37,417 nucleotides of DNA from Enterococcus faecalis 13-SD-W-01 (GCA_000415185.1 KE351655.1:50524-87940), one strand, 5' to 3'. Shown: positions 8,947-16,769, counted from the first letter of the stretch. Notes: a model not told the origin generated them from the sequence alone. Made by a program: numbers and translations.

Positions 8947-9852
8947 TTATTGATCATTTTCTGCCGGAGCATATTCAAGCGTCAAGTTGACATTTTTTGT
9001 ACTAGGATTGTTTTCTCCATTGACTGGAACATCTTCACCATTTGCCTTGATTGCTATATTGTTTGCTGCCCCAATCACGATGGTTGCATTTGGTGTATTC
9101 GCAGGCAATTCAGTTGCTTGGCTTTCACCAGCTGCCAAAGTCACTTGATAGACATAAGCATTATTAATCATTACGCCGACCCATACACGATTTGTAGCGG
9201 TAAATTCTAGTTTCACTGGATTTTCTGCTTGTTTCACATTCACAGCGATGGCACTTCCAGTATCTTCACCAGCCTCGATCGTCATTTTTGGTTCTTCGCT
9301 TGTACTTGTTTCTTCTGTTGTTTCTGATTCTTTTGTTTCTTCTGAAGTTTCACTGGTTTTCTCAGTCGTTTCAGAAGTTACTGAACCATCCACTTGTAAA
9401 GAAGAAGCTGTATCGGCAATGATTGGTTCTGAACGTCTGTCTTGCCATGTCATGTATCCAACTACTGTAATGATTGCTAAGGCAACAAAAATCAATAAAA
9501 TAACAGGTAGACTTGTCCAGAATTTACTTGGTACCGTGTCTTCTTTACGCAGTTCTTTTCTAGAGCCCTGCACTGATTCTGGTTGAGGACGCTTAGGGAC
9601 AGCACCTTCTGATAATTCAGTTTTTCCGTCAAAGACATCTACTAGTTTATCACCGTCTTCTCCCACAGCTTGCGCATATTGACGAATAAAGGCGCGAACA
9701 TAGAACTTACCAGGAAGCTGGTCAAACGCATCTTCTTCGATTGCTTCAAGATAACGTTTTTGGATTTTTGTAATCTGTTGTAATTCATCTAAAGATATTT
9801 TTTTGTTTAGACGGGCTTGCCGTAATCTTTCTCCGATGGTTTCAAAAGCCAC
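8947..9852 (-). CDS. rodZ: RodZ-like helix-turn-helix membrane protein (YmfM family)
   Basis: RodZ links the cell-shape and elongation machinery to the membrane. The protein has a cytoplasmic HTH_25-type domain (ETIGERLRQARLNKKISLDE onward, about residues 4-75), a linker, one membrane segment (SLPVILLIFVALAIITVVGY, about 115-135), an S/T/E-rich stretch dominated by SETTEKTSET-like repeats, and a C-terminal DUF4115-type beta domain outside. The start is uncertain: the frame is open to a TTG at 9888 that lacks a ribosome site. GGAG at about 9864-9867 favours GTG at 9858 or 9852. I chose 9852, which gives MAFETIGERLRQ. An unusual repeat lies upstream, and ymfI, often found between ymfH and this gene in Bacillus, is absent. 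Confidence 0.88.
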   Translation of the reverse strand: MAFETIGERLRQARLNKKISLDELQQITKIQKRYLEAIEEDAFDQLPGKFYVRAFIRQYAQAVGEDGDKLVDVFDGKTELSEGAVPKRPQPESVQGSRKELRKEDTVPSKFWTSLPVILLIFVALAIITVVGYMTWQDRRSEPIIADTASSLQVDGSVTSETTEKTSETSEETKESETTEETSTSEEPKMTIEAGEDTGSAIAVNVKQAENPVKLEFTATNRVWVGVMINNAYVYQVTLAAGESQATELPANTPNATIVIGAANNIAIKANGEDVPVNGENNPSTKNVNLTLEYAPAENDQ

Positions 9853-10081
9853 TCGCACATCTTCTCCAGTCTTTTCTATTCTGACCAACTGCTCTGTGCA
9901 GTCAGTATTGTTATTTCCAGTGTAGCATGTTTCCTGAAAATCAGGCTAAAAAATACTTTCCTAAAAATAAATTCAAAAATGTTGAACAACTGTGTCCAAC
10001 CTCTCTTAGAATACCATAAAAAAATCACGATGAGGATAACATTTTCGCAAGACTAAAACGAAATTTAATACTTTTGAAAAA

Positions 10082-10300
10082 GAGGTTGTTTTCTCAGTGT
10101 TCTGATTCGAGCATTAAGACTCTTTGTCCATGGAAAACAGCTTTTCATGTTTTTCATGAACAAAGCTTAATGCCGAGGATCAACTGAGAAAACACCGTGT
10201 ATAGAGGTTGTGAAAAAGCTGTCCAGCTCCAAGCATTAAAGAAGAATCCACGAAAATAGCTCCTCCTATTTTTGTGGATTTTGAATTAATGCCGCGAAAC
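10082..10300. repeat. Palindromic intergenic repeat element (MITE-like) containing repeat copy B
   Basis: This 220-bp stretch fills much of the 9889-10500 gap. Its left part (10084-10118) and middle part (10163-10209) are imperfect inverted copies that share GTTTTCTCAGT and GCATTAAG. Between them, GCATTAAG/CTTAATGC-type arms and TTCATG-TTTTT-CATGAA form a nested hairpin. A second hairpin follows at 10233-10292, with GCATTAA at its 5' end and TTAATGC at its 3' end. Copy B of the dispersed repeat is at 10172-10209. No ORF of note is present. It resembles a non-autonomous palindromic element or a structured RNA; I do not recognise a named family. Confidence 0.6.
10172..10209 (-). repeat. Repeat unit copy B
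   Basis: The minus strand reads CAACCTCTATACACGGTG followed by TTTTCTCAGTTGATCCTCGG. It differs from copy A at window positions 1-38 by two bases. The flank then reads CATTAAG, not visible for copy A because the window begins there. Confidence 0.75.
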
Positions 10301-10392
10301 TAATACTCCGAACGTAGTCTTTTATCCTGAGATGAAAAAAGAAAACCCAAAAAGAAGCGTCCTTCTCTTTACATTTTCTTTATCAGAAATCA

Positions 10393-10436
10393 TTTTTCAG
10401 CATCGGAAATGTTTGCTCGATTCCGATGCTGAAAAA
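10393..10436 (-). terminator. ymfFH operon terminator
   Basis: A 16-bp perfect stem TTTTTCAGCATCGGAA (10393-10408) with 10421-10436 and a 12-nt loop, about 65 bp past the ymfH stop, with U-tracts in either direction. It separates ymfFH from rodZ, so rodZ needs a promoter of its own in 9889-10080; I saw only a weak candidate (TACACT with an upstream TG). Confidence 0.85.
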
Positions 10437-10500
10437 CTTATTGTTTGAATTATTTTATCTCTAAATCATTGTTATTTCAAAATCTGTTAAACTTCCAGTT

Positions 10501-11787
10501 TTATTTTGCTTTTGGTCTCATATAAAATTCACTGAACGCTTTCCCGTCAATAAATGCTTCGCCAACTTTCAGCACATCTTCCAATTTGATAGACTCGATT
10601 ACTTCTGGAAAATCAAACAATGTTTTTTCACCAAAAAGACTTTGTGTAAACTGGTTTGCGATATACTCGATGGAATTCAATGATTGGAAATATTTACCCA
10701 ACATTTTTTTCTTCATCAATGAAAAGTTTTCTTCGTTAACTTCTGGATCTTCCGCAAAACCTAACAAGATCTCTTTGACTTTTTGCGCTGCACGTTCCGG
10801 CTCTTTCGTATCGCCGCTGAAATCAGCAAAATGGAATTCACGATCAAGGTTGAATTCAAAGCCGAAGCTGTCATCGATGACCCCTTCATTATAAAGAGAT
10901 AGATAGTTTTTTGAAGTATTGCCTAAAAGCATTTGGAATAACAGGTTCAGTGCTGTTTTATAACGGTATAATTTAAAGCCGTCTGTTGGTAACTCATCTT
11001 GTCCTTTGATACCAAGAACAAATTTTGGACGGGAAACAGCCATTTCCACTTCACTTTTCGCAACAATTTGATCATCTTCTGGAAAATATCGTTTGATTTC
11101 CTGTGCTGGCTCGAATTCACGGTTTTGATTGTTTCTAATCAATTCCATGATTTTTTCTGGGTCCATTTTTCCTACCACAAACAAAACCATGTTACTTGGC
11201 TGATAAAAAGTCCGATAGCATGTATAAAGATCTTCGGCAGTGATTTTATCGATACTTTCCACTGTCCCAGCTATATCGATGTGCAGCGGATGGTTAGGAT
11301 AAAGATTATTGAGAATGCCGAAAAACAGGCGCCAGTTGGGATCATCTTCATACATCTGGATTTCTTGACCAATGATGCCTTTCTCTTTATCTACTGTTTC
11401 TTTGGTAAAGTATGGCGACTGAACGAAATCAAGCAGTGTTTCTAGATTCTTCTCCACTTGGTCAGTCGTAGAAAAAAGATAACTTGTCTTCGTAAAACTT
11501 GTAAACGCATTGGCCGAAGCTCCTTGCTGCCCAAAAAGCTGGAAGACATCTCCTTCTTCTTTTTCAAAAAGTTTGTGTTCCAAAAAGTGCGCGATTCCGT
11601 CAGGTACTTTCACTTTTTCTGTTTCACCTAATGGGATGAATTCGTTATCGATAGAACCATAATTCGTACTAAATAAACCATATGTTTTATGGTATTCATC
11701 TTTTGGCAACAAGTAGACTCTTAAACCATTCGGCAAAATCTCTTGATACAGCGTTTCATTGATCTGCGTATATTCTGTCTTATTCAT
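10501..11787 (-). CDS. ymfH: M16 family zinc metallopeptidase, catalytic partner (YmfH-like)
   Basis: This is an insulinase/pitrilysin-type peptidase of 428 residues. The zinc motif HFLEH is near residue 69 (GIAHFLEHKLFE), and the distal glutamate is in EKGIIGQEIQMYEDDP about 75 residues later, so the active site is intact. The start ATG at 11787 has GGAGG 8 bases upstream, while the longer frame to 11802 begins in front of that site. It overlaps the end of ymfF by 8 bp (ATGAATAA), showing translational coupling. M16 peptidases of this size act as pairs of one catalytic and one substrate-binding subunit, and the neighbour fits that role. The natural substrate is unknown to me; peptide processing is the general expectation. 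Confidence 0.9.
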   Translation of the reverse strand: MNKTEYTQINETLYQEILPNGLRVYLLPKDEYHKTYGLFSTNYGSIDNEFIPLGETEKVKVPDGIAHFLEHKLFEKEEGDVFQLFGQQGASANAFTSFTKTSYLFSTTDQVEKNLETLLDFVQSPYFTKETVDKEKGIIGQEIQMYEDDPNWRLFFGILNNLYPNHPLHIDIAGTVESIDKITAEDLYTCYRTFYQPSNMVLFVVGKMDPEKIMELIRNNQNREFEPAQEIKRYFPEDDQIVAKSEVEMAVSRPKFVLGIKGQDELPTDGFKLYRYKTALNLLFQMLLGNTSKNYLSLYNEGVIDDSFGFEFNLDREFHFADFSGDTKEPERAAQKVKEILLGFAEDPEVNEENFSLMKKKMLGKYFQSLNSIEYIANQFTQSLFGEKTLFDFPEVIESIKLEDVLKVGEAFIDGKAFSEFYMRPKAK

Positions 11788-13048
11788 TTGTGTTTCCTCC
11801 ATCTAAAAAGAAGATAGCTTGCAATTTGATCTTTTCAGCTACTCTTTGTACATCTTCCACTGTTACATTCTCAATTCGAGACAACCATTCTTCATCTGTC
11901 ATTTTTGTATAAGGAAGCCAGTTTTCCAAATAAGCTGTTTCGATTGCTGCTTGTGGAGAGTCCAGAGATAAAAGATACTGATTTCTCAGCATAGATTTGG
12001 TTTGTGCCATTTCTAATTCAGTTATTTCTCCGTTACGCAAACTTTCCAATTGTTCGTGGACAAGACGTAATACTTTCTCTCTGTTTTTTCCATCGATCCC
12101 AGTTTGTACGCTCATATAGCCGCGGAATGTATCCACATTGCTTGAAGCATAATAAGCAAGACTTTCTTTTTCACGGACATTCATAAACAGCTTTGAATGC
12201 GGGAAGCCGCCAAACAAACCATTGAAGACTAATAAAGAAAAACGATCAATTTCATCGTAGTAGACATGTGTTTGATAGGCTAAATTCAATTTAGCTTGTA
12301 TCACGTCGTCTTGTTTTTGGCGTTCTTTGATAATGTTCTCTTCTGGCTGCATGTAAAAGATTTCAGGATGCGCTTCTTTTCTATCGGTAAAAGGCAACTG
12401 TCTCAGCGCACGAAAAACTTCCTGTTCCTCAACATCGCCAATCACAAAAATATCTACCTGATCTTCTGCAATCATTTTTTGATAGTATTCCGCAAGTGAA
12501 GCTGCTGTGATTTCTTCCAATTCGGCAACTGTCCCAAAACTTGGGATTTTTTGTGCTTCATCTTTGTCAAAATAAAGTTCTTGGATTGCCAAAGAAGCAG
12601 CTGTTTGCTTATCTTCATCCAAACTTTCTAAATAAGCAATCATGTTTTCTTTTTCCAAGTCAAAGGTTTGCTGATCAAATTGTCCATCCTTGATATGAGG
12701 ATAAAACAAAATCTCTTTCAAAAAATCTGCAGCTTCACTCAACAATGTATCATCATTGATGTATTCGCCGTTAACAAAGCTCATGCCTGCATTCAGCCAG
12801 TGCAGACGACCTTTTTTCCCAACATTGGTACCAAAACTAGCGCCGTAAAGATCGGCTAATTTTGCGCTTAATTGTGTTTGATCGGGGTAATTCAAGCTGT
12901 TTGTTTCAAGCAAACTGCTCAATAAAGCACGTTTTGTGATTGTTGAGCGGTCTAATGGTGTCGTAAATCGCAGAAATATACGGATCGTTTTGTATTTTTT
13001 TGTTGGCAAAACATGCAGATTTACTCCTTCTGCTAATAATTTAGTCAT
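11780..13048 (-). CDS. ymfF: M16 family peptidase-like protein, inactive partner (YmfF-like)
   Basis: The 422-residue product shows M16 fold sequence (LADLYGASFGTNVGKKG, LSLDSPQAAIETAYLENW), but where the zinc motif HxxEH should be it reads ALLSSLLETNS. The metal ligands are therefore missing and it is probably non-catalytic. It is followed with an 8-bp overlap by ymfH, which has the motif. The two products likely form a heterodimer like other alternate-partner M16 enzymes. ATG at 13048 has GGAG 8 bases upstream. It is transcribed divergently from mscL out of a 155-bp intergenic region. Confidence 0.88.
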   Translation of the reverse strand: MTKLLAEGVNLHVLPTKKYKTIRIFLRFTTPLDRSTITKRALLSSLLETNSLNYPDQTQLSAKLADLYGASFGTNVGKKGRLHWLNAGMSFVNGEYINDDTLLSEAADFLKEILFYPHIKDGQFDQQTFDLEKENMIAYLESLDEDKQTAASLAIQELYFDKDEAQKIPSFGTVAELEEITAASLAEYYQKMIAEDQVDIFVIGDVEEQEVFRALRQLPFTDRKEAHPEIFYMQPEENIIKERQKQDDVIQAKLNLAYQTHVYYDEIDRFSLLVFNGLFGGFPHSKLFMNVREKESLAYYASSNVDTFRGYMSVQTGIDGKNREKVLRLVHEQLESLRNGEITELEMAQTKSMLRNQYLLSLDSPQAAIETAYLENWLPYTKMTDEEWLSRIENVTVEDVQRVAEKIKLQAIFFLDGGNTNE

Positions 13049-13080
13049 AGATAAAACTCCTTCTCATTGCTAGTTATATT

Positions 13081-13089
13081 AGTATATCA
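13081..13089 (-). promoter_or_regulatory. Putative extended -10 promoter of ymfF-ymfH
   Basis: The minus strand reads TGATATACT, a TG-N-TATACT extended -10, about 35 bp before the ymfF ATG. The -35 region (ACAAAA) is poor. Confidence 0.5.
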
Positions 13090-13139
13090 TAGATAAATCT
13101 TATTTTTGTGTGTTAGGAATCCCTTCATGTTTTAAATAT

Positions 13140-13168
13140 TTCAACTTTTTTATAATCTCCGTTATACT
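13140..13168 (+). promoter_or_regulatory. mscL promoter
   Basis: TTCAAC (13140-13145), 17-bp spacer, TATACT (13163-13168), 35 bp before the mscL ATG. Confidence 0.6.
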
Positions 13169-13203
13169 AATTTAAAGATAAGAAAAGAAAGGAGAATATT
13201 TTT

Positions 13204-13662
13204 ATGATCAAAGAATTTAAAGAGTTTATCATGAAAGGCGATGTCCTTGATTTAGCTGTAGGTGTCGTTATCGGGAGTGCATTTACCGGAATCGTTAACC
13301 AAATCGTTCAAGGATTGATTACACCGTTAGTTGGGTGGGTCGTTGCTGCGATTACAGGAACAAGTGATTTGGAAGGTGCTCTTTCTATTTTGGATTGGTC
13401 CCCTAGAAAAGGTGTGACTTTTGCATTTGGCGATGTGATTAGTGCCATTATTACATTTTTGATTACTGGTTTTGTTTTATTCCTAGTTGTGAAAGCAGCC
13501 AACCGCGCCAAAAACTTGCGTCCTTCCAAAGAAGAAGAAGTTGCAGAACCTACACCAACAGCCGAAGAATACTTGAGCGACATCCGTGATTTGCTTGCAC
13601 AGCAAGTAGCAGAAGATAACGGACGACCAGCAGCACAAGAAGTTGTCGAACCAAAAAAATAA
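13204..13662 (+). CDS. mscL: Large-conductance mechanosensitive channel MscL
   Basis: MscL opens under membrane tension to release solutes during hypo-osmotic shock. The 152-residue protein starts MIKEFKEFIMKGDVLDLAVG, the amphipathic N-terminal helix and gate region of the family. TM1 is at about residues 17-45 and TM2 at about 78-100 (VISAIITFLITGFVLFLVVK), and the RAKNLR cluster follows. The C-terminal tail (about 110-152, rich in E, A and P) is somewhat longer than usual. The ATG has AAAGGAG 9 bases upstream. Single-gene transcript with its own promoter and a downstream terminator shared with the convergent GNAT gene. Confidence 0.96.
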   Translation: MIKEFKEFIMKGDVLDLAVGVVIGSAFTGIVNQIVQGLITPLVGWVVAAITGTSDLEGALSILDWSPRKGVTFAFGDVISAIITFLITGFVLFLVVKAANRAKNLRPSKEEEVAEPTPTAEEYLSDIRDLLAQQVAEDNGRPAAQEVVEPKK

Positions 13663-13684
13663 CAACCTGAACGTTGTACACAAA

Positions 13685-13714
13685 AAGGCCGCGGAGAACA
13701 TACTCTGCGGTCTT
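13685..13714. terminator. Terminator between mscL and the GNAT gene
   Basis: AAGGCCGCGGAG (13685-13696) pairs with CTCTGCGGTCTT (13703-13714) around AACATA, with G-U pairs. T-rich sequence follows on the plus strand and an A tract precedes it, so it can act in both directions. Confidence 0.75.
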
Positions 13715-13732
13715 CTTATATTGGTTAGATAT

Positions 13733-14173
13733 TTAGTTTGCTTCTTTTTTCATATCGATATGCGGGATATCATCTTCTAAATAAACATCAGAAACGGCTT
13801 TGAATCCAAATGATTGATAGAATTCCTGCAAGTATTCTTGTGCCCCAATAACGATTGGCTTTCCTGGGTACGTTTCTTCAATAACTTTTATTGTATTTTC
13901 AACGATTTTTCGGCCTAAACCATTTTTACGTTGTGATTCTGCCACTAGTACACGACCAAAATGGACAGCATCTCCTTCTTCAAAAATACGTGTATATGCT
14001 AAAACATTCCCCGCATCATCTGCAAAATAAGTGTGCAGTGCTTGCGCGTCTACTTCATCGACTTCTTGATACGGACAATTTTGTTCAACGACAAAAACAG
14101 CAATCCGCTCAGTCACGATTCGATAAAATTCTGGTACCGTCAACTCTGTGAATTTCTTTACATGATATTCCAA
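13733..14173 (-). CDS. GNAT family N-acetyltransferase (ElaA-like)
   Basis: A 146-residue acetyltransferase of the ElaA type. The N-terminal region has RIAVFVVEQNCPYQEVDEVD, the acetyl-CoA loop is VAESQRKNGLGRKIVENTI (the R/Q-x-x-G-x-G/A motif, about residues 78-96), and the C terminus has EFYQSFGFKAVSD. The substrate is unknown. The start is TTG at 14173 (GAATATCATGTAAAG follows) with GGGGG 8 bases upstream; no internal ATG would keep the N-terminal strand. It is convergent with mscL. The gap upstream (14174-14368) holds the veg terminator and an inverted repeat. Family call is firm, the physiological role open. Confidence 0.85.
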   Translation of the reverse strand: MEYHVKKFTELTVPEFYRIVTERIAVFVVEQNCPYQEVDEVDAQALHTYFADDAGNVLAYTRIFEEGDAVHFGRVLVAESQRKNGLGRKIVENTIKVIEETYPGKPIVIGAQEYLQEFYQSFGFKAVSDVYLEDDIPHIDMKKEAN

Positions 14174-14211
14174 AAATGATTCCCCCGCTTCGATCTTTTT
14201 AAAAACAACTA

Positions 14212-14245
14212 TAAAAAAAGAGCTGCGACATCTGTCAGCCAGCCT
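14212..14245 (-). terminator. veg terminator
   Basis: The minus strand carries GGCTG-GCTGACAGATGTCG-CAGCT followed by CTTTTTTTAT. The hairpin core GCTGACA-GA-TGTCGCAGC is close in sequence to the rodZ terminator. It lies about 120 bp past the veg stop. A separate inverted repeat with arms CTTTCTAGA (14284-14292) and TCTAGAAAG (14319-14327) lies between. Confidence 0.65.
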
Positions 14246-14368
14246 TTTGATAGTAATGCCTTCATTCTTCCTGCAGCAGTAAACTTTCTAGAAACAAAAT
14301 AAAACGATCGATTTTCCCTCTAGAAAGAATCTCACTGCCTGAACCATGACACTTTGTTCGTAAATTCC

Positions 14369-14614
14369 TTAAATTGCTTCCGTTAAAAACTCGATTTCTA
14401 CTGTTCGAGTAAGAACATCTGAATAACTGTACGATACTCGCTCAAAAGAATTTTCTTCAGGATCCAAATCAACAACGAACACTGAAGGATAAGTTTCTGT
14501 CAAAACGCCGCGGCGTTCTGTTTGACGTTTTCTTCCAGTCTGAGCAACCAGCATGATTGGGCTGCCAATGCGACCTTCTAAATCTTTCTTGATTGTAGCT
14601 AAAGTTGTTGGCAT
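14369..14614 (-). CDS. veg: Veg family protein
   Basis: A small protein of 81 residues with the conserved Veg sequence MPTTLATIKKDLEGRIGSPI and the central basic GRKRQTERRGVL. In Bacillus subtilis Veg is abundant and promotes biofilm formation by opposing the SinR repressor; its role in enterococci is not settled, so only the family is certain. ATG at 14614 has GAGGTG 7 bases upstream. It is driven by a near-consensus promoter (14635-14663) with an extended -10, which suggests high expression, as known for the family. It follows the sigma factor gene without a clear terminator between them. Confidence 0.92.
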   Translation of the reverse strand: MPTTLATIKKDLEGRIGSPIMLVAQTGRKRQTERRGVLTETYPSVFVVDLDPEENSFERVSYSYSDVLTRTVEIEFLTEAI

Positions 14615-14634
14615 ACAGTTTCACCTCAATAACT

Positions 14635-14663
14635 ATTGTAACACAGTTATTGAAAAATATCAA
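14635..14663 (-). promoter_or_regulatory. Strong veg promoter
   Basis: The minus strand reads TTGATA (14663-14658), a 17-bp spacer ending TGT, and TACAAT (14640-14635), which combines a good -35 with an extended -10. The leader before the veg ATG is short, about 15 nt. Confidence 0.85.
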
Positions 14664-14725
14664 GTTTACCATAAGGAAAAATAAAATGCAATAAAAATAT
14701 TTTCACAAACATAGTTGTAAGCTCT

Positions 14726-15304
14726 TTATTCTTCGTTATACGCTTTCAAATATTTTTTTATCTTCATTTTCGCTCTTCCATAGGCACTCATCACTTGGTT
14801 CAAATCCATCGACAGCATCTCTGCCATCGAGACGAAATCCTGTCCATTTGCGTAGTGATAAAAAATCTGCGACTCTCTTTCAGAGAAATTGATTTCGCTG
14901 GATTCAATGGCTTCTTTCAGAAGAAGCTGCTGGACAGCCATTGGTTCCTGGATCGTAAACTCTGCCAAAAAGTCTGGACCTTCTGTTTCGATTTTGTGTT
15001 CGATCGACAATTCGTCCTTCTGATCTCGCCGTTTCAGCGCATTTTGTTTTCTCAAAAGTGAATAGATCTGGTTGCTCAGCACACGTTTATAATAGCTGCC
15101 GAAACTGACTCCTTTGCTTGTTTCATAAGTTTTCAATGCCCGATAAAGAGCGATCCTGGCTTCTTGCTCCCAATCTTCGTGTACATAGTGGCGCACATAA
15201 TAGATGCTTCTCAAACGCAATAAAAGAGGAAAATACTTTTTATACAAAATAGAGAACGCTTCTTCGTTCCCGTTACGTGCCGCATAAAATAACTTTTCAG
15301 ACAT
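14726..15304 (-). CDS. sigH: Sigma-70 family RNA polymerase factor, SigH/ComX type
   Basis: A 192-residue alternative sigma factor. Region 2 covers about residues 10-80, with HEDWEQEARIALYRALKTY and SFGSYYKRVLSNQIYSLLR. Region 4 is at about 140-185 (FSERESQIFYHYANGQDFVS, then MDLNQVMSAYGRAKMKIKKY). Size and position at the end of the gltX-cysE-cysS-mrnC-rlmB-yacP cluster match SigH of Bacillus and the ComX-like factor of lactic acid bacteria. The regulon cannot be read from this window. ATG at 15304 has GGAGGG 9 bases upstream; an upstream in-frame extension to 15349 is rejected. The ribosome site is buried in a perfect hairpin (15315-15338), a strong hint of translational control. No clear terminator separates it from veg. 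Confidence 0.85.
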   Translation of the reverse strand: MSEKLFYAARNGNEEAFSILYKKYFPLLLRLRSIYYVRHYVHEDWEQEARIALYRALKTYETSKGVSFGSYYKRVLSNQIYSLLRKQNALKRRDQKDELSIEHKIETEGPDFLAEFTIQEPMAVQQLLLKEAIESSEINFSERESQIFYHYANGQDFVSMAEMLSMDLNQVMSAYGRAKMKIKKYLKAYNEE

Positions 15305-15314
15305 GACAATTATC

Positions 15315-15338
15315 CCTCCATAAACTGGTTTATGGAGG
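15315..15338 (-). promoter_or_regulatory. Hairpin sequestering the sigH ribosome binding site
   Basis: CCTCCATAAA (15315-15324), loop CTGG, TTTATGGAGG (15329-15338): a perfect 10-bp stem in the sigH leader. In the minus-strand RNA the 3' arm is TTTATGGAGG, followed by G, and contains the whole Shine-Dalgarno; the ATG follows 10 nt later. Pairing would block ribosome access unless melted or opened by a ribosome, protein or RNA. Confidence 0.8.
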
Positions 15339-15381
15339 AATCTTATCATCTCTTCTTTTATGAGCTAAAAACCTAACGATG

Positions 15382-15912
15382 TTATTTGTCTTTTTTCATT
15401 AAATTGTCCAATTTTTCGGACAGTTTTTGTAATTGTTCATCATTCCACGGAGAATTTCGTCTAAAATCGATAAAATGCATATTTTTAGTATCTTGAGCAA
15501 TATTTTTTTCGGTTTTTTCGACTGTTTTATATAACTCATAGGCAGAAGTTCGTAAAGCACCTTGCGAAAAAACGACCCATTGTTCTGCTAAATCACTAGT
15601 TGCAACAGTTACTTGTGTCAGACGATCATTCAATTCGCCTGCGATTCGTTCGATATAGGTGTCTGCTGTTTCATTTTCTTTGGTAAAAACCACTTCCAGC
15701 TGGTATTTTTTATAATTTTGCTGGATACCTGGAACAAGCTGGGCGTCAAAAACAACAATGATTTCCAGTCCTTCATATTTGGCATAGTTCGAGAGACGCT
15801 GTAAAAGCGCCTCTCGTGCCTCTTCCAGTTTTTCTTTTTTCTTCAAAAGAACTAATTCCGGCCATGAGCCAATCATATTATAACCGTCGACGATCAATAA
15901 CTGTTTCTTCAT
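15382..15912 (-). CDS. yacP: NYN domain ribonuclease, Rae1/YacP family
   Basis: A 176-residue PIN-like NYN-domain protein. The N terminus LLIVDGYNMIGSWPEL carries the first catalytic aspartate, the middle has IIVVFDAQ, then ENETADTYIERIA and VATSDLAEQ supply the remaining acidic residues. The Bacillus orthologue YacP (Rae1) cuts mRNA in the ribosomal A site in a translation-dependent way, which fits its place among translation genes. The start is 2 bp after the rlmB stop, with GGGGA before the ATG. It is the gene before sigH, separated by 77 bp that holds the masking hairpin. Confidence 0.92.
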   Translation of the reverse strand: MKKQLLIVDGYNMIGSWPELVLLKKKEKLEEAREALLQRLSNYAKYEGLEIIVVFDAQLVPGIQQNYKKYQLEVVFTKENETADTYIERIAGELNDRLTQVTVATSDLAEQWVVFSQGALRTSAYELYKTVEKTEKNIAQDTKNMHFIDFRRNSPWNDEQLQKLSEKLDNLMKKDK

Positions 15913-15914
15913 GC

Positions 15915-16769
15915 TTAGTCCCCCTGACGCTGAGAAAAAGCTTGGTACATCAACAATCCGGCAGCAACACCGGCATTTAAGCTTTGTACATGACCAACCA
16001 TTGGAATCGTCAGCAGTTCATCCATCTCTTTTTTCAATCCTGGACTCATGCCGCGGCCTTCATTACCGATCACAAGTGCAATTGCGCCTTGCGCGTTCCA
16101 TTTTTGATAATTTGTCCCATTCATATCAGTCCCGAAAATCCAAAAACCGCTTGATTTCAACTGCTGTACAGCTTGAACTAAGTTGGTTACTCGAGCAACC
16201 GGCACGTATTCCACAGCGCCAGTAGACGTTTTTGCAACGATTGGTGTGATTCCTACAGCTCGATGTTTGGGAATAATGACACCATCAACACCGCTTGCAT
16301 CTGCCGTACGCAAGATCGAACCGAAATTATGCGGATCTTCTAAGCTGTCTAAAATCAAGAAAAAAGGCGTTTCTGTTTTTTTCTTCGCTTCCTCAAGCAG
16401 TGTATCTAGCGAAAGATATTCATGAGGCGTGATTGCTAAAACAACCCCTTGATGGACACCATGGTCGCTCATTGTGTCTAGTTTTTGTTTAGGGACCCAT
16501 TTCACCGGAACAGATTGTTCTTTTGCTTCTTGTTTCAGCTGATCGATTTTTTCGCCGCGTGCATCTTCTTGCAAGAATAATTTATTCCCCCGGCCTTGCT
16601 GTAATGCTTCTGTTGCTGCATGCATACCAAAAACAAAATTATTTTCTAGACTGTCTTCTGGTTCAGACTTCTGTTTTGGACGCTCTTTTCGAGGAAAATC
16701 ATTTTTCTTTTTATCTTGAAAATTGCGGTTTTTACGGTCATTTTTCTTACCATTTTTTTCTCTATACAT
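15915..16769 (-). CDS. rlmB: 23S rRNA (guanosine-2'-O)-methyltransferase RlmB
   Basis: A SPOUT-class (TrmH family) methyltransferase expected to modify G2251 of 23S rRNA with S-adenosylmethionine. Of 284 residues, about 1-42 form a very basic low-complexity extension (many K, N, R). A substrate-binding domain starts at FVFGMHAATEAL, and the catalytic knot carries LDSLEDPHNFGSILRTADA, IGNEGRGMS and IPMVGHVQSLNAGVAAG, the three SPOUT motifs. The ATG at 16769 has AGGTG 7 bases upstream and overlaps the mrnC stop by 8 bp (ATGTATAG). A GTG three codons upstream is part of that ribosome site and is rejected. Part of the cysE-to-yacP operon. Confidence 0.93.
   Translation of the reverse strand: MYREKNGKKNDRKNRNFQDKKKNDFPRKERPKQKSEPEDSLENNFVFGMHAATEALQQGRGNKLFLQEDARGEKIDQLKQEAKEQSVPVKWVPKQKLDTMSDHGVHQGVVLAITPHEYLSLDTLLEEAKKKTETPFFLILDSLEDPHNFGSILRTADASGVDGVIIPKHRAVGITPIVAKTSTGAVEYVPVARVTNLVQAVQQLKSSGFWIFGTDMNGTNYQKWNAQGAIALVIGNEGRGMSPGLKKEMDELLTIPMVGHVQSLNAGVAAGLLMYQAFSQRQGD

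Noticed and set aside
10082-10300. CRISPR-like or insertion sequence interpretation of the repeat region
   Set aside because: There are no regularly spaced direct repeats with unique spacers, and no transposase frame; the symmetry is palindromic.
14640-14725. Terminator between sigH and veg
   Set aside because: Only weak AT-rich pairing is visible with no G+C stem, so no terminator was annotated.
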